DNA of 64,000 nt, taken from Bin5 sp034422415. GTDB lineage: Bacteria > Chloroflexota > Anaerolineae > Caldilineales > Caldilineaceae. Location: NCBI GenBank assembly GCA_965202955.1, contig OZ241871.1:1674001-1738000 (forward strand). Reading direction: 5' to 3'. Positions within the stretch are counted from its first letter, which is position 1. Each line of letters starts with the position of its first letter. The position numbers and the translations under genes were made by a program. Of this stretch, positions 9,401 through 17,012 are shown piece after piece. The notes below the pieces were generated by a model that worked only from the letters and a program-made list of their open reading frames with translations, ran no database searches and had not been told where the DNA came from.

Positions 9401-10151
9401 AGACGACCAGATCATAAGGCGCGGTCTCTGGATCCTTTAGCCGAGAGAACATGCGCTCCGCGGCCAGGGTATCCAGGCTGACGATCAGGCGGTCGCTGTC
9501 GGGGCCGGCAAAGGGGTTGCCGGCGCGCGCGTCGGGACCGACGGCAATGTGAAAGTTCAGGCGGAAGAGCGTCCTCAGCTCCCGTTCCCAGTTGCCCACC
9601 AGACCGGCCGGGGGCAGAACCAGGACGCGACGGATCAGACGCCGCGAAAGCATCTCGCGAATGTAGAGACCGGTCATAATCGTCTTGCCGGCGCCGGCAT
9701 CATCTGCCAGCAGGAAGCGAAGGGGAGACTGGTCCAACATACGCTGGTAGACCGCAATGCGCTGATGCGGCAAGGGGTCGATCAGGGAGGTTTCGGTGGC
9801 GAAGGCCGCGTTGAAGAGGTGTCCATAGGTCAGGCGGTGGGCCTCTACCAAGGCCGCGACCGCTTCGGGGTCGGCGGCGAAGTTCAGACTCGGCGCGGCA
9901 GAAGATGACGCAACATAGGGCGGACTCGTATCAGCGAGCATGGAACTGCCGAGCGACTCTTCGAGTTCGAGGATACGGCTCCAAGCCAGTTGGGTGGGAC
10001 GCGTCTGCCTGTTCTCCCAACGATTGACCGTCGCAAAAGAGACCCCAATTTGCTGCGCGAGCTGCATTTGGGTAAGTTCTCTGATTTCGCGAACGTTCTT
10101 GATTCGCTCCGGGTAGTTGCCGGGCAGCCCGTCTCGGTACCTTTCCGTCAT
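6456..10151 (-). CDS. XRE-HTH / SNF2 helicase / DUF3883 protein, DrmD-like
   Basis: A 1231-residue multidomain ATPase. Residues ~15-65 form an XRE helix-turn-helix (LTQMQLAQQIGVSFATVNRW). A superfamily 2 SNF2 core follows, with Walker A LADDAGAGKTIMTGLYIREM, DEAH box VVFDEAHKLS, motif III LLLTATPHMG, and motifs V/VI VATDAAGEGINL and RMGRIHRYGQ. A charged middle is followed by a C-terminal DUF3883 domain (FDILSVEPGN, IEVKGRA). The core resembles the DISARM helicase DrmD. No DrmA, DrmB or DrmC gene is in the window, so DISARM membership is not shown. Near residue 1115 a 15-residue segment (ARVQDVSRPELARRA) is perfectly repeated. A promoter and two dyads lie upstream, so the HTH may autoregulate the island. 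Confidence 0.92.
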   Translation of the reverse strand: MTERYRDGLPGNYPERIKNVREIRELTQMQLAQQIGVSFATVNRWENRQTRPTQLAWSRILELEESLGSSMLADTSPPYVASSSAAPSLNFAADPEAVAALVEAHRLTYGHLFNAAFATETSLIDPLPHQRIAVYQRMLDQSPLRFLLADDAGAGKTIMTGLYIREMLSRRLIRRVLVLPPAGLVGNWERELRTLFRLNFHIAVGPDARAGNPFAGPDSDRLIVSLDTLAAERMFSRLKDPETAPYDLVVFDEAHKLSADREPDLRVRKTDRYRLAEALAGAETDGERWRLPWSAYHLLLLTATPHMGKEFPYFFLWRLLLPDMLSTYDAFVDFPRDSRRKHFIRRTKEELVRFDEKPLYPQRNCDTLSYDLTQGPGSEQELYDGTTDYIANFYNRAQLLNSSAARLVMSVFQRRLASSTYALLRSFERRKEKLEGLIDEMKNGRISAEQIGSRQKALEGLEDIFETRTFDESVTGEDGGADQEAFEEEALGATVAINLFDLEEELLKVEELRDKARTLYEAGEESKFEKLQTVLRDPEFAGEKLIIFTEHRDTADFLIRRLEGLGFTGRTALIHGGMPYQERERQVELFRKPEAEGGASCLVATDAAGEGINLQFCWLMVNYDIPWNPARLEQRMGRIHRYGQKRDPVVIVNLVAGATREGRVMQTLLEKLETIRRQLGSDKVFDVIGRLFQGVSMRDYLAQAAAGKEQEAVRRIEGSLTRAQVEALQERERSLYGEGGELRSALPQLRREAAQECYRHLIPGYVRRFVERAAPLLGLRIEGDPEHEFALLPTRPRALDPLLTALESYPDNLRNRLTVHKPQPDPDPDTAPPEGAGHRTQHRRSGVRAWMHPGEPVFDRLANEIILRHGNDGLRGAVFVDPYADEPYLFHVALASVEQSAEPGMDRAHAPNARLLEMRLVGLRQKADGALEEWPVERLLLLKGAPDFAPGRERLAILAGKLLPDAQEFAREVVCEQLVQTQRQRIVADLPYRREHIGRGYRFQEAELAARRNNLLAEARDGDANARQELDLVKARQRSLNAVRSRRLAELDAEVDNVRAGKFDFLAHALVVPARDPEVAEQFDLQVERVAMEVATSYEESRGARVQDVSRPELARRAARVQDVSRPELARRAALPDWPGFDILSVEPGNGSRNIEVKGRARAGAVAISDNEWAAACNLRGDYWLYVVFDCDTSHPRLVRVRDPFGKLLANSRTSNSYTVNAEALYGAAED
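6751..6845 (-). repeat. 45-bp in-frame tandem duplication inside the helicase gene
   Basis: Two adjacent copies, offset by exactly 45 bases, encode ARVQDVSRPELARRA twice in the linker just before the DUF3883 domain. No mismatch is visible between the copies, which points to a recent slippage event or strong GC constraint. Confidence 0.9.
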
Positions 10152-10170
10152 ATGCGATAATCTTACCAGA

Positions 10171-10204
10171 GTTCAAATGAATACATAATCTGATTCATGT
10201 GAAT
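10171..10204 (-). promoter_or_regulatory. Two operator-like dyads upstream of the helicase
   Basis: Two similar imperfect palindromes of the form TTCAnnTGAA lie at 10171-10182 and 10193-10204. Their centres are 22 bases apart, about two helical turns. They sit between the predicted promoter and the helicase start. Because the helicase begins with an XRE helix-turn-helix, autoregulation is a plausible reading. Confidence 0.5.
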
Positions 10205-10213
10205 GATTGGATC

Positions 10214-10243
10214 AGTATACCATATGTTATATCAGGCTGTCAA
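10214..10243 (-). promoter_or_regulatory. Predicted sigma-70-type promoter of the defence island
   Basis: On the minus strand TTGACA (10243-10238) and TATACT (10219-10214) are separated by 18 bases, both close to the -35/-10 consensus. The start codon of the helicase is about 63 bases downstream of the -10 box. It may drive the whole leftward gene set down to the methylase, where all gaps are short. Confidence 0.6.
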
Positions 10244-10321
10244 GAGGCGGTCGCGATTTTATAGATCGGCTGGCGGGCCGGTTGTAAGGGTGTATGTCTG
10301 CAGCGGGCGCGGCTGATCCTG

Positions 10322-10370
10322 CTTGCGCGCCGGGAAAGGGAGCCGAAGCCCCCTTTGACCAGCGCGCAAG
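10322..10370. terminator. Strong hairpin after the HTH/terminase-like gene pair
   Basis: A perfect 9-bp outer stem (CTTGCGCGC with GCGCGCAAG) encloses a further AAAGGG/CCCTTT pairing. It lies 36 bases past the stop of the leftward gene at 10406. No clear U-tract follows, so it may be a transcription-attenuating structure rather than a classical intrinsic terminator. Confidence 0.4.
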
Positions 10371-10405
10371 CGGGGCGGCAGTGGTGGATATTGCGGGGGG
10401 CGGTA

Positions 10406-11044
10406 TCAGCCGTCTTCCTCAGGATCGGCGCAGGTCTCTGCGGACTCTTCATCACTGCCCCAAATCAGCTTCAACCGCTCTTCATCCTCTCGCTCCCACT
10501 CCTCAACCATAGCCAGGGCCCTTTCCTCGACTAGCTGCGCGAGAGGGTCTTCGTTGCGCTCTTCCTGGGAGCTCTCCGCGGCCTGCTCAATCTGCTGCAT
10601 GGCGATACGGAGCAGGCCACGCTGGTGCTGCGTAAGCGGGGCGAGGTGGCCGCGCGCTTCGTCGCGGTCCAGCTGGTCGAGCTCGGCGTTTTCGATGGCC
10701 TGGGTTGTGTTGAGCAGGCCCTGGAACTGGGCTTCGAAGATCTTGTCGAGCAGGAGCTGCTCGCGCATTTTGGCCTGGACAACGATCTGCTCTGCCTTGT
10801 GGGCGTCGAAATAGACGGCGCGTTCTTTCCAGCGCCGCTCGCGGGAGATCTTTGACAGATAGGTCCTTTCGGAGTTGGTGCCGATGAGTCTGGCCACCTG
10901 CGCGACCTTGCGCGGGATTGGCTGGGCCAGGTAGATCTGGAACCAGTAGTAGCAGTCGGCCGGTTCGCCGGGCTGCCGGTCCCAGGGTTTGGGCTGGCCG
11001 CCGTCCTGCGTGCCGGCGGCTTGCTCGAAATTGGTGTCTTTCAT
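10406..11044 (-). CDS. Terminase-small-subunit-like / HTH protein, copy B
   Basis: A 212-residue charged protein. The N-terminal third reads PKPWDRQPGEPADCYYWFQI and PIPRKVAQVARLIG, then ISRERRWKERAVYFDAHKAE, a pattern seen in phage-type terminase small subunits and related HTH proteins (gap, helix-turn-helix, W-x-ER). The rest is acidic and helical. It overlaps the gene upstream by four bases (ATGA), and the two are paralogues with the same N-terminal layout. No large terminase, portal or capsid gene is nearby, so a phage packaging role is not supported here. Function unknown. Confidence 0.65.
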   Translation of the reverse strand: MKDTNFEQAAGTQDGGQPKPWDRQPGEPADCYYWFQIYLAQPIPRKVAQVARLIGTNSERTYLSKISRERRWKERAVYFDAHKAEQIVVQAKMREQLLLDKIFEAQFQGLLNTTQAIENAELDQLDRDEARGHLAPLTQHQRGLLRIAMQQIEQAAESSQEERNEDPLAQLVEERALAMVEEWEREDEERLKLIWGSDEESAETCADPEEDG

Positions 11045-11706
11045 TCCTGTGTCTCCTCGCGTTCAGCGGTAGCCGGGTCGTTGCCGGCTTCCTGTTCGGC
11101 GTCTAAGCTATCCCAAAAGGCCATCATTTCCTCTATCAGCGGCTCCATTCTCTCGTCGTTTATCTCTATCGCTCTACGCCTGACCAGACGATGCAGCCGC
11201 TTCTCATCGATCTTGATCCGGTCCGTCTGCTCTTTGCGGCCGGTCTTCTTTTTGCGGGGCGTCAACAGCCTGAGCAGACCGCGGTTATGCTGGAGGATGG
11301 GGCTGAGATAGTGGCGGGCTTCGTCGCGATCCATTTCGCCGACAGCGGCGTTTTCGAGCGCGCGGCCGGTGAGATGGAGGCCCTGGTACTGGGCTTTGAA
11401 GGCGGCGTCTTTGAGCAGCTGGCTACGCAGCTCGGACAGGACGACAAGGCGCTGGGCGCGGTCGGCGTCGAGGGCCTTGGCGCGTTCCTTCCAGCGCCGC
11501 TCGCGCGCAATATTGCCAATCCAGCCGCTGGCGGGATTCGCACCTACGAATTCGGCGACGCGTACGTAGTTGCGGGGTATTGGCAGGGTGAGGTAGATCT
11601 TGAACCAGCCGTAGTGATCGGGTGGTTCGCCGGGCTGCTGCTCCCAGGGTTTGGGGTCGCGGCCGTCCTGGGGGTTCTCTCCTGGTCCTACTGAATCATG
11701 GTTCAC
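11041..11706 (-). CDS. Terminase-small-subunit-like / HTH protein, copy A
   Basis: A 221-residue paralogue of the next gene, sharing PKPWEQQPGEPPDHYGWFKI, PIPRNYVRVAEFVG and IARERRWKERAKALDADRAQ, followed by a conserved EMDRDEARHYLSPILQHNRG block. A GTG start at 11706 is preferred because AGGAG lies seven bases upstream; an open frame continues to 11736 without such a site. The C-terminal half carries basic (PRKKKTGRK) and acidic stretches. It is probably the first gene of a two-gene unit. Function unknown; DNA binding is likely from the HTH-like region. Confidence 0.65.
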   Translation of the reverse strand: MNHDSVGPGENPQDGRDPKPWEQQPGEPPDHYGWFKIYLTLPIPRNYVRVAEFVGANPASGWIGNIARERRWKERAKALDADRAQRLVVLSELRSQLLKDAAFKAQYQGLHLTGRALENAAVGEMDRDEARHYLSPILQHNRGLLRLLTPRKKKTGRKEQTDRIKIDEKRLHRLVRRRAIEINDERMEPLIEEMMAFWDSLDAEQEAGNDPATAEREETQE

Positions 11707-12120
11707 TGCTGTTCTCCTGCGGTCTCGGGGAACCAAAAAGCGCCCCGTCTAACCGGCGGAGCAGTGCGTGCGCCGGTAAAGAAGCGGAGCGCCTGTACCT
11801 GATTGGGAAGTGGGCGGGCGCTGTATCAGCGGGGGCCCTTCCCTCGGTCTAACAGGGTGTCCATGGATTCAATTAGCGCTGACAGAGCGGTTTTCGTCCT
11901 CTCGGCCAGCTTCGATAAATATCGTACACCAGGTTAAGCGATTTGTCAAGCCTTTTCTTGAAATTTGAAATTCGACCAGGGCAATCGCATCTAAATCCGG
12001 ACGCCAAGATAGCCCACGAAGGGCGCCCACAAGGGGCGCCCCTACCAATTGTCGATCGCTTTCGGTATTTGACCGGCGGATTCGGGGGCGAAGGCCGGGC
12101 GGTTGCGTGGAGGCCGAACG
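11707..12120. other. Intergenic stretch with one GC-rich palindromic repeat
   Basis: No convincing gene is seen here. At 12021-12042 two GGGCGCCC palindromes separated by ACAAG form a strong hairpin, a style of short dispersed repeat common in intergenic DNA. The sequence around 11930-11960 is AT-richer and could hold a promoter for the leftward gene pair, but no clear -35/-10 pair was found. Confidence 0.5.
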
Positions 12121-12570
12121 CTAGCCCTGGTCGGCGCGCCAGGCTTCGCTGATGAGGCGGAAGATATCGGTCTCGGTGACGATGCCGATGGGCAGGAGAC
12201 GCCCGCCGCGCGGCCCGGCGGGCTGAACGACGGGGACGCCGCTGATCTTGGTCTCCATGAACCTTTCGACCAGTTGGCCGATGGGCGCGTCCGGCGCGAT
12301 CGTATACACCTCGGCGGTCATCACATCGCGCACCGCCAGCCACTCCTCGTCGAAGGCCGGATCGTAGGGGCTGCGGGCTCTTTGGGCGGTCGCCGCCTCC
12401 AGCACATCTGCGTCGGTGACGATGCCGCAGATATAGCCGTCCTGGTCAACCACGATGATGCGCCGGACTCTGTTCTCCTCCATCAGCCCGGCGGCATCTG
12501 AGGCCAGCGCGTCCGGCCCGATGGTGATCACGGGCGAGCTCATGATCTCGCTTACCAGTCTGCGGTGCAT
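12121..12570 (-). CDS. CBS-domain protein
   Basis: A 149-residue protein made of two CBS motifs (a Bateman module). The first is VSEIMSSPVITIGPDALASD with RRIIVVDQDGYICGIVTDAD; the second is VRDVMTAEVYTIAPDAPIGQ with SGVPVVQ and IGIVTETDIFRLI. CBS pairs bind adenosyl nucleotides and usually act as regulatory modules; with no attached enzyme the partner is unknown. Start ATG at 12570 is favoured by GGAG six bases upstream; the ATG at 12582 lacks a site. It follows the next CBS gene by 38 bases and belongs to the same tsaE-CBS-CBS unit. Confidence 0.85.
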   Translation of the reverse strand: MHRRLVSEIMSSPVITIGPDALASDAAGLMEENRVRRIIVVDQDGYICGIVTDADVLEAATAQRARSPYDPAFDEEWLAVRDVMTAEVYTIAPDAPIGQLVERFMETKISGVPVVQPAGPRGGRLLPIGIVTETDIFRLISEAWRADQG

Positions 12571-12608
12571 GGTTGGCTCCATAGGATAGTGGGTCAGGGG
12601 CGACCGGG

Positions 12609-13034
12609 TCAGGAAGCGTGCTCGACGACGAAACGCAGCAGGTCGGTGGTGGTGATGATGCCGACGACTTTGCGGCCGGCGACGACGGGCAGGCCGCCGA
12701 TTTCGTTTTCCAGCATGAAGCGGCAGGCGGTATGGATAGAGCTGTCGGGGGCGACGGTGACCGGGTCGGGGGTCATGGCGTCGCTGACAGGGAGTTTGGC
12801 CCAGAAGTAGTTGATTTCGAAGAGGCTGAGGGACGAGACGGTGGAGGGCGCGGCCTGGCGCAGGTCGCCGAGGCTGACGATGCCGATCAGGTGGCCGCTT
12901 TCGTTGACGACGGGGAGGCGGCGGCAGCGATACTCGGCCATGAGGTCGCGGGCGTCGGCGAGCGAGTCCTCGCTGTGGCAGGTATGGGGGTTGGGGGTCA
13001 TCCAGTGCCGGACCTGGCTGCTAGCGGGGGTCAC
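12609..13034 (-). CDS. CBS-domain protein
   Basis: A 141-residue Bateman-module protein: VRHWMTPNPHTCHSEDSLAD with CRRLPVVNESGHLIGIVSLG, then VSDAMTPDPVTVAPDSSIHT with IGGLPVVAGRKVVGIITTTD. The GTG start at 13034 has a perfect GGAGG five bases upstream and overlaps the 3' end of tsaE by 14 bases, which implies translational coupling. The longer open frame to 13166 is the shadow of tsaE coding sequence. It probably senses adenine nucleotides; no effector domain is attached. Confidence 0.82.
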   Translation of the reverse strand: MTPASSQVRHWMTPNPHTCHSEDSLADARDLMAEYRCRRLPVVNESGHLIGIVSLGDLRQAAPSTVSSLSLFEINYFWAKLPVSDAMTPDPVTVAPDSSIHTACRFMLENEIGGLPVVAGRKVVGIITTTDLLRFVVEHAS

Positions 13035-13797
13035 GGGCGCCTCCACGGCAGTGGTCGGTGGCGGGCGGCGGGGATGCCGCCCGGGCACGGGCGCGTGCGG
13101 TCGGCAGCGCGGCCAGCAGGGCGCGGCTGGAGGGGCCGCCGGCACAGAAGCGCAAGATCCGCTCATCCGCGGCAGCGGCTTGGCCTTGCGGTTGCCTGTG
13201 CGGGGGGCTGACGAAACGGAGGGTCAGGCGGTCGTCCGGCAACAGATCGCTGATACGGTCGGCCCATTCGATGGCGACGACGTGGGTCATGGCGGACTCC
13301 GGAGGCCCTCCTTCCCGGCCGTTCGGCCCATCTGCGGCGGCGTCAAAGATCTCGTCGATGCCCAGCCCGTGGAGCTGAAGCGCGAGGGCGTCGTCCGGCC
13401 CGGCCTGGCCTGGCGCGGGGTTGGGCGGTTGGGCGGGATCGAGTGCGAGCCGGTAGCTGTCGACATGGAAGAGGCGCAGGTCGTGCGCGGGGGCGGGGTA
13501 TTCGTTGATCAGGGTGAATGTAGGGCTGGTGATGCGCGCTTGCAGGCCCAGTCCGCGGGCCAGACCCTGCGTGAATGTCGTTTTGCCGGCGCCCAGGTCG
13601 CCGACCAGTGCGATGACAACGGGTTGGGAGGCGCAGGGCGATCGCTTTTTACGCTCGATTATCGTCTGACCCAGCAGTTCGCCGAGGTTCTTTGTTTCCA
13701 GCGGAGAGGAGGATATGATCTGATCGTCAGACAGCCCTGAAGGGCGAATTTCCGGCGTTATTTCCTGATCAGAAAGGAGGCTGCGACCGTCGTTCAC
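13021..13797 (-). CDS. tsaE: tRNA N6-threonylcarbamoyladenosine biosynthesis ATPase TsaE
   Basis: P-loop ATPase needed, with TsaB/TsaD, for the universal t6A37 tRNA modification. Visible motifs are VVIALVGDLGAGKTTFTQGL (Walker A), ITSPTFTLINEYPA (switch-like), LFHVDSYRL, and VVAIEWADRISDLLPDDRL. The protein is longer than the usual ~155 residues, with an insertion of about 35 residues after the DSYRL motif (Pro/Gly/Ala-rich), an N-terminal extension and a C-terminal tail rich in Ala/Arg. The start is uncertain: GTG at 13797 is chosen because no ATG lies between 14001 and the P-loop, but no ribosome-binding site is convincing. Confidence 0.82.
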   Translation of the reverse strand: MNDGRSLLSDQEITPEIRPSGLSDDQIISSSPLETKNLGELLGQTIIERKKRSPCASQPVVIALVGDLGAGKTTFTQGLARGLGLQARITSPTFTLINEYPAPAHDLRLFHVDSYRLALDPAQPPNPAPGQAGPDDALALQLHGLGIDEIFDAAADGPNGREGGPPESAMTHVVAIEWADRISDLLPDDRLTLRFVSPPHRQPQGQAAAADERILRFCAGGPSSRALLAALPTARARARAASPPPATDHCRGGARDPR

Positions 13798-14015
13798 CCA
13801 GGTGGTCTCTGATCTGTCCGGCGCCCGGCGCGTCGGGCCAAAGTCGGGGTCCGCAAACCGAAATACCCTCTTGCGCGCGCGATTGTACCCCCCACGTTCG
13901 GCAAAGCCAAATACGAATTCTTTTGCGTACCTGTTACAATGGTGGTTAGCGGTCGGTGGATGGTATCCGTCGCCGGCCTCCAGCGACCAAGGACGTACCA
14001 CCAGCCTCTGCTTCT

Positions 14016-16736
14016 ATGCTGTCAGGGTTTTCGATCCGCCGCCTGCTTTTCGTCGGCCTTCTCATCGCACTGTTCGGTGTCTGCCTCTACGTTGTCGGTA
14101 CGGAGGTGGCGCCGTCGCTGATCTCTGCGACGGCGGGCGAGGGCAGCAACGAGCTGCCGGCCGATATCGAGGTCCTGGGGCCGCCCAATGCGCCGACGTT
14201 GACGCTTGACGGGCAGGTTATCCTGGAGCGGTCGGGTTCGCACTTTGGCACGCCGCGCATCAGCCCTGACGGCACGCTGATGGCGATAACGGTTGTGCCG
14301 GCGGGCACGGAGACGATCGGTCTGGCCGAGATCTATCTGATTGAACGGGCGACGGGCCGTGTGCGCGAGCGGATTCCCGGCCACAACCCGCGCTGGCAGA
14401 CGGGGCGCAGCAACCGGCTTCGTTTCGAACAGATCGAAGGGCAGAGTGGCCGTTCGGGGATTTACGACGCGGGCAACAGGTCGATCATCGAGGAGAACAT
14501 TCCGCTGGAGGATGACAATCCGACGACGAGGGAGGGGATTGAGGCGGCGACGCTGACCTACCCGGCGACGATTCGGGTGGCGCATCACCCGGAGAACAAC
14601 TGCCGCAACGTGCCGGACTGGCAGGTGGACGTAGTCCCGTTCGAGGAGTATGTGGCGCGCTCGGTGCCGGCGGAGGTACCGATTTCGTGGCCGGCGGAGG
14701 CGTTGAAGGCGCAGAGCGTGGCGACGCGCACCTATGCCTGGTACCAGATTTTGCGGGGGCGGCGCTACTATGACGTGACGGATTGGGCCAATTTTCAGAT
14801 GATGTGCAACGGCCGTTACGCGTCGACCGATGCGGCGGTGAATGCGACCGCGGGGCAGTACCTGGCATACAGGAAGGACAGCACGGGCGCGCCGATCATT
14901 GCGATGTACAGCGCGAAGAACAGCCATCCGACGCTGACGAACCCGGCGGTGGCCTATCTGCAGGCTGTGCCGGACGAGACGGGGCTGGGGGAAGTGCGCT
15001 GGGGGCACGGTTACGGTCTCAGCCAGTGGGGCGGCGTGCGGCGGGCGAAGACGGGGCAGACGTACCGGCAGATTCTGGGCCACTACTACAGCGACGTTAC
15101 GCTGCAGAACGCCCGGCAGCCGAGCCAGGCGATCGGCGGGTTCACCGGCTTGCCGCTGAGCGGGTATCTGCCGTCGGGCGGGCTGCGCTGGGGCTCGCTC
15201 GTGCCGCGCAGCCCGCTGTCGGGCAGTGTCGACTTTGAGCCCGGCCCGGATTCGCTGCCGCTCAGCGGCGTGTGGCTGCGCAGCTCGGAGTTGACGAGCG
15301 GCGGCACGCTGACGGCGACGCTGTCGCTCAGCAACAGCCAGCAGGAACAGGTAGCCCTGAAGGTCGACTGGGACGCGCCGGACGCGCCGACGTTCACCGC
15401 GCCGTCGGCGGTGGAGGCGCAGCGGGCCACGCTGACGGTGGCGGCGCCGGAGCAGGGAGCGAGCATCGGCCTGAGCAACAACTGGATCTGGCAGGGGGAG
15501 AACCTGCACAAGACGACCGGTGAGGATATCGATGATGCGGAGGCGGACGGCAACCGGACGAGGGAGGCGCGTGCGGATGAGCACGAGGCCGGTTGGTGGT
15601 ACGGCCCGTACACGAAAGAGGTTCCGCACAATGCCACCTATCGGGCGCTGTTCCGGATGCGCATCGGCGAGCCTGAGGATGACGGCGATGACAGTGTGCT
15701 GCCGGACCGGCCGATTGCCCAGCTGGATGTGACCGACAAGGGCGGGACGTTGCGTTTGGGCCTGCGCGACATCTGGCCGAGTGATTTTTCCGATGCGGAC
15801 GAATATGTCGAGATCCCGGTTGATTTTCATCTTTTCGAGCCGGTCCAGGGGCTGGAGTTCCGGGTCAAGTGGCACGGGGACACGGACCTGGCGCTCGACC
15901 GGATCCAGTTGTGGCAGCTGCAGAGTATAACGAGGGGGCGCATCGATTGGCCGCTGCGGCACAGCGGCAGATCGACGGTATCGGCGATCGCGTTCGATGC
16001 GGCGCGCAACGCCAGCCCGGTCGTCACGCGGGAGATCGAATACGGCAGTGAACAGCCGCCGGAGTTTGGCGATATCGAGAATCTGCACGGCTGGTGGACG
16101 AAGGCGCCGGTGCTGATATCAGTGCCGGTGCAGGACTACAACAGCGGGCTGGACGAAAGCAGCGGCCGTCTGTTGCTGGACGACGAGCCGAAGACGGCCC
16201 ATTTCACAAAGCCCAACGATCCGCTGGCGGCGCAGAAGCTGTCGGCGTCGCTGGCCGAGATCGCTGACGGGACGTACAGCGTCAAATTCCAGGCCAAGGA
16301 CCGGTCGGGATTGCAGGGGGAGAGCGGGACCGGCGAGCTGCGGGTTGACCGGACGGCGCCGGTTGTGCAGGCGGCGGCGGTGCTGGCGACAACCGAAACC
16401 GACTCGAACGGGAGTCCTGCGGCCACGCCGACACCTTCGGTACGGGTGCTGTTCAGCGGGCCTGTCACCGTCACGATTGAGGCCGAGGACGCGACCAGCG
16501 GCGTGTGGGGTGTGGCCTATGTGCACAACGACGGTCCCGTCGAGCTGTACAGCGAGCCGTTCCTCGTTTCCGAGGGCGGCATTCACAATATCCGCTACTG
16601 GGCCAGGGACAAAGCGGGGAACTACACGAGCAGCCACCGGCTGCGGATCTGGGTGCGGCTTCCTACGGAAGCGCAGAGCTTCTCGGAGAGCGCTTTCCTT
16701 CCGGGTGTCAAGTGGGATGACGGGAATGGAGAGTGA
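14016..16736 (+). CDS. Membrane-anchored SpoIID/LytB-domain surface protein
   Basis: About 906 residues. An N-terminal membrane anchor (IRRLLFVGLLIALFGVCLYV) is followed by an extracytoplasmic region. The SpoIID/LytB domain lies around residues 200-360: DVVPFEEYVARSVPAEVPIS, ALKAQSVATRTYAW, IIAMYSAKNSHPTLTN and WGHGYGLSQWG, the catalytic Glu/His region of lytic transglycosylases that act on denuded peptidoglycan. The C-terminal ~500 residues look like Ig-like and beta-sandwich repeats (two similar DRTAPVV/VTIEAED-type modules). ATG 14016 places the anchor at the N-terminus; an in-frame GTG at 13956 would add 20 residues. It is divergent from tsaE, with about 220 bases between the starts. Confidence 0.82.
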   Translation: MLSGFSIRRLLFVGLLIALFGVCLYVVGTEVAPSLISATAGEGSNELPADIEVLGPPNAPTLTLDGQVILERSGSHFGTPRISPDGTLMAITVVPAGTETIGLAEIYLIERATGRVRERIPGHNPRWQTGRSNRLRFEQIEGQSGRSGIYDAGNRSIIEENIPLEDDNPTTREGIEAATLTYPATIRVAHHPENNCRNVPDWQVDVVPFEEYVARSVPAEVPISWPAEALKAQSVATRTYAWYQILRGRRYYDVTDWANFQMMCNGRYASTDAAVNATAGQYLAYRKDSTGAPIIAMYSAKNSHPTLTNPAVAYLQAVPDETGLGEVRWGHGYGLSQWGGVRRAKTGQTYRQILGHYYSDVTLQNARQPSQAIGGFTGLPLSGYLPSGGLRWGSLVPRSPLSGSVDFEPGPDSLPLSGVWLRSSELTSGGTLTATLSLSNSQQEQVALKVDWDAPDAPTFTAPSAVEAQRATLTVAAPEQGASIGLSNNWIWQGENLHKTTGEDIDDAEADGNRTREARADEHEAGWWYGPYTKEVPHNATYRALFRMRIGEPEDDGDDSVLPDRPIAQLDVTDKGGTLRLGLRDIWPSDFSDADEYVEIPVDFHLFEPVQGLEFRVKWHGDTDLALDRIQLWQLQSITRGRIDWPLRHSGRSTVSAIAFDAARNASPVVTREIEYGSEQPPEFGDIENLHGWWTKAPVLISVPVQDYNSGLDESSGRLLLDDEPKTAHFTKPNDPLAAQKLSASLAEIADGTYSVKFQAKDRSGLQGESGTGELRVDRTAPVVQAAAVLATTETDSNGSPAATPTPSVRVLFSGPVTVTIEAEDATSGVWGVAYVHNDGPVELYSEPFLVSEGGIHNIRYWARDKAGNYTSSHRLRIWVRLPTEAQSFSESAFLPGVKWDDGNGE

Positions 16737-16740
16737 GGCA

Positions 16741-17012
16741 GCGGCAACTGCCGAAACTCGGAACGGCCGAAACTCGAAACTCGAACGGCTTGACGGCCGA
16801 AACTCGTCAACTGCCGAAACTCGGAACTCGAACACCAGCACTCGCCAAGTACGGCAGTTTGTCGCATTTCCACCAGCGAAAGCCTGCTCGCTCTCGCGTG
16901 AGCAGATGCCGTGCGAGTTTCGAGTTCCGAGTTTCGAGTTCCGGGTTTTCGCGAGTTCCGGGTTTTCACGAGTTCCGGGTTTTCACGAGTTCCGGGTGTC
17001 CCGGGTGTTCCG
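16741..17012. repeat. Degenerate heptamer / 17-mer repeat locus
   Basis: The left part (16741-16835) holds inverted copies such as CGAAACTCGGAACTCGAAC. The right part (16914-17012) holds the other strand sense, GAGTTCCGAGTTTCGAGTTC, then three units of GAGTTCCGGGTTTTCAC. The two arms are inverted relative to each other, so a long imperfect hairpin is possible. The right arm overlaps the last codons of the leftward four-helix-bundle gene. Confidence 0.8.

Noticed and set aside
7965..9440. Plus-strand open frames opposite the helicase
   Set aside because: High GC creates long antisense frames; only the minus strand shows helicase motifs in order.
1..10151. A complete DISARM system
   Set aside because: Only a DrmD-like helicase and an adenine methylase of DUF1156 type are visible. 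DrmA, DrmB and DrmC are absent from the window, so the name is not applied.
10406..11706. Prophage remnant
   Set aside because: Two terminase-small-subunit-like genes are present but no integrase, large terminase, portal, capsid or attachment site was seen.
14022..16088. Minus-strand open frame of 688 codons opposite the SpoIID gene
   Set aside because: The product is extremely Arg-rich and low in complexity; the plus strand carries a signal anchor and the SpoIID/LytB motifs.
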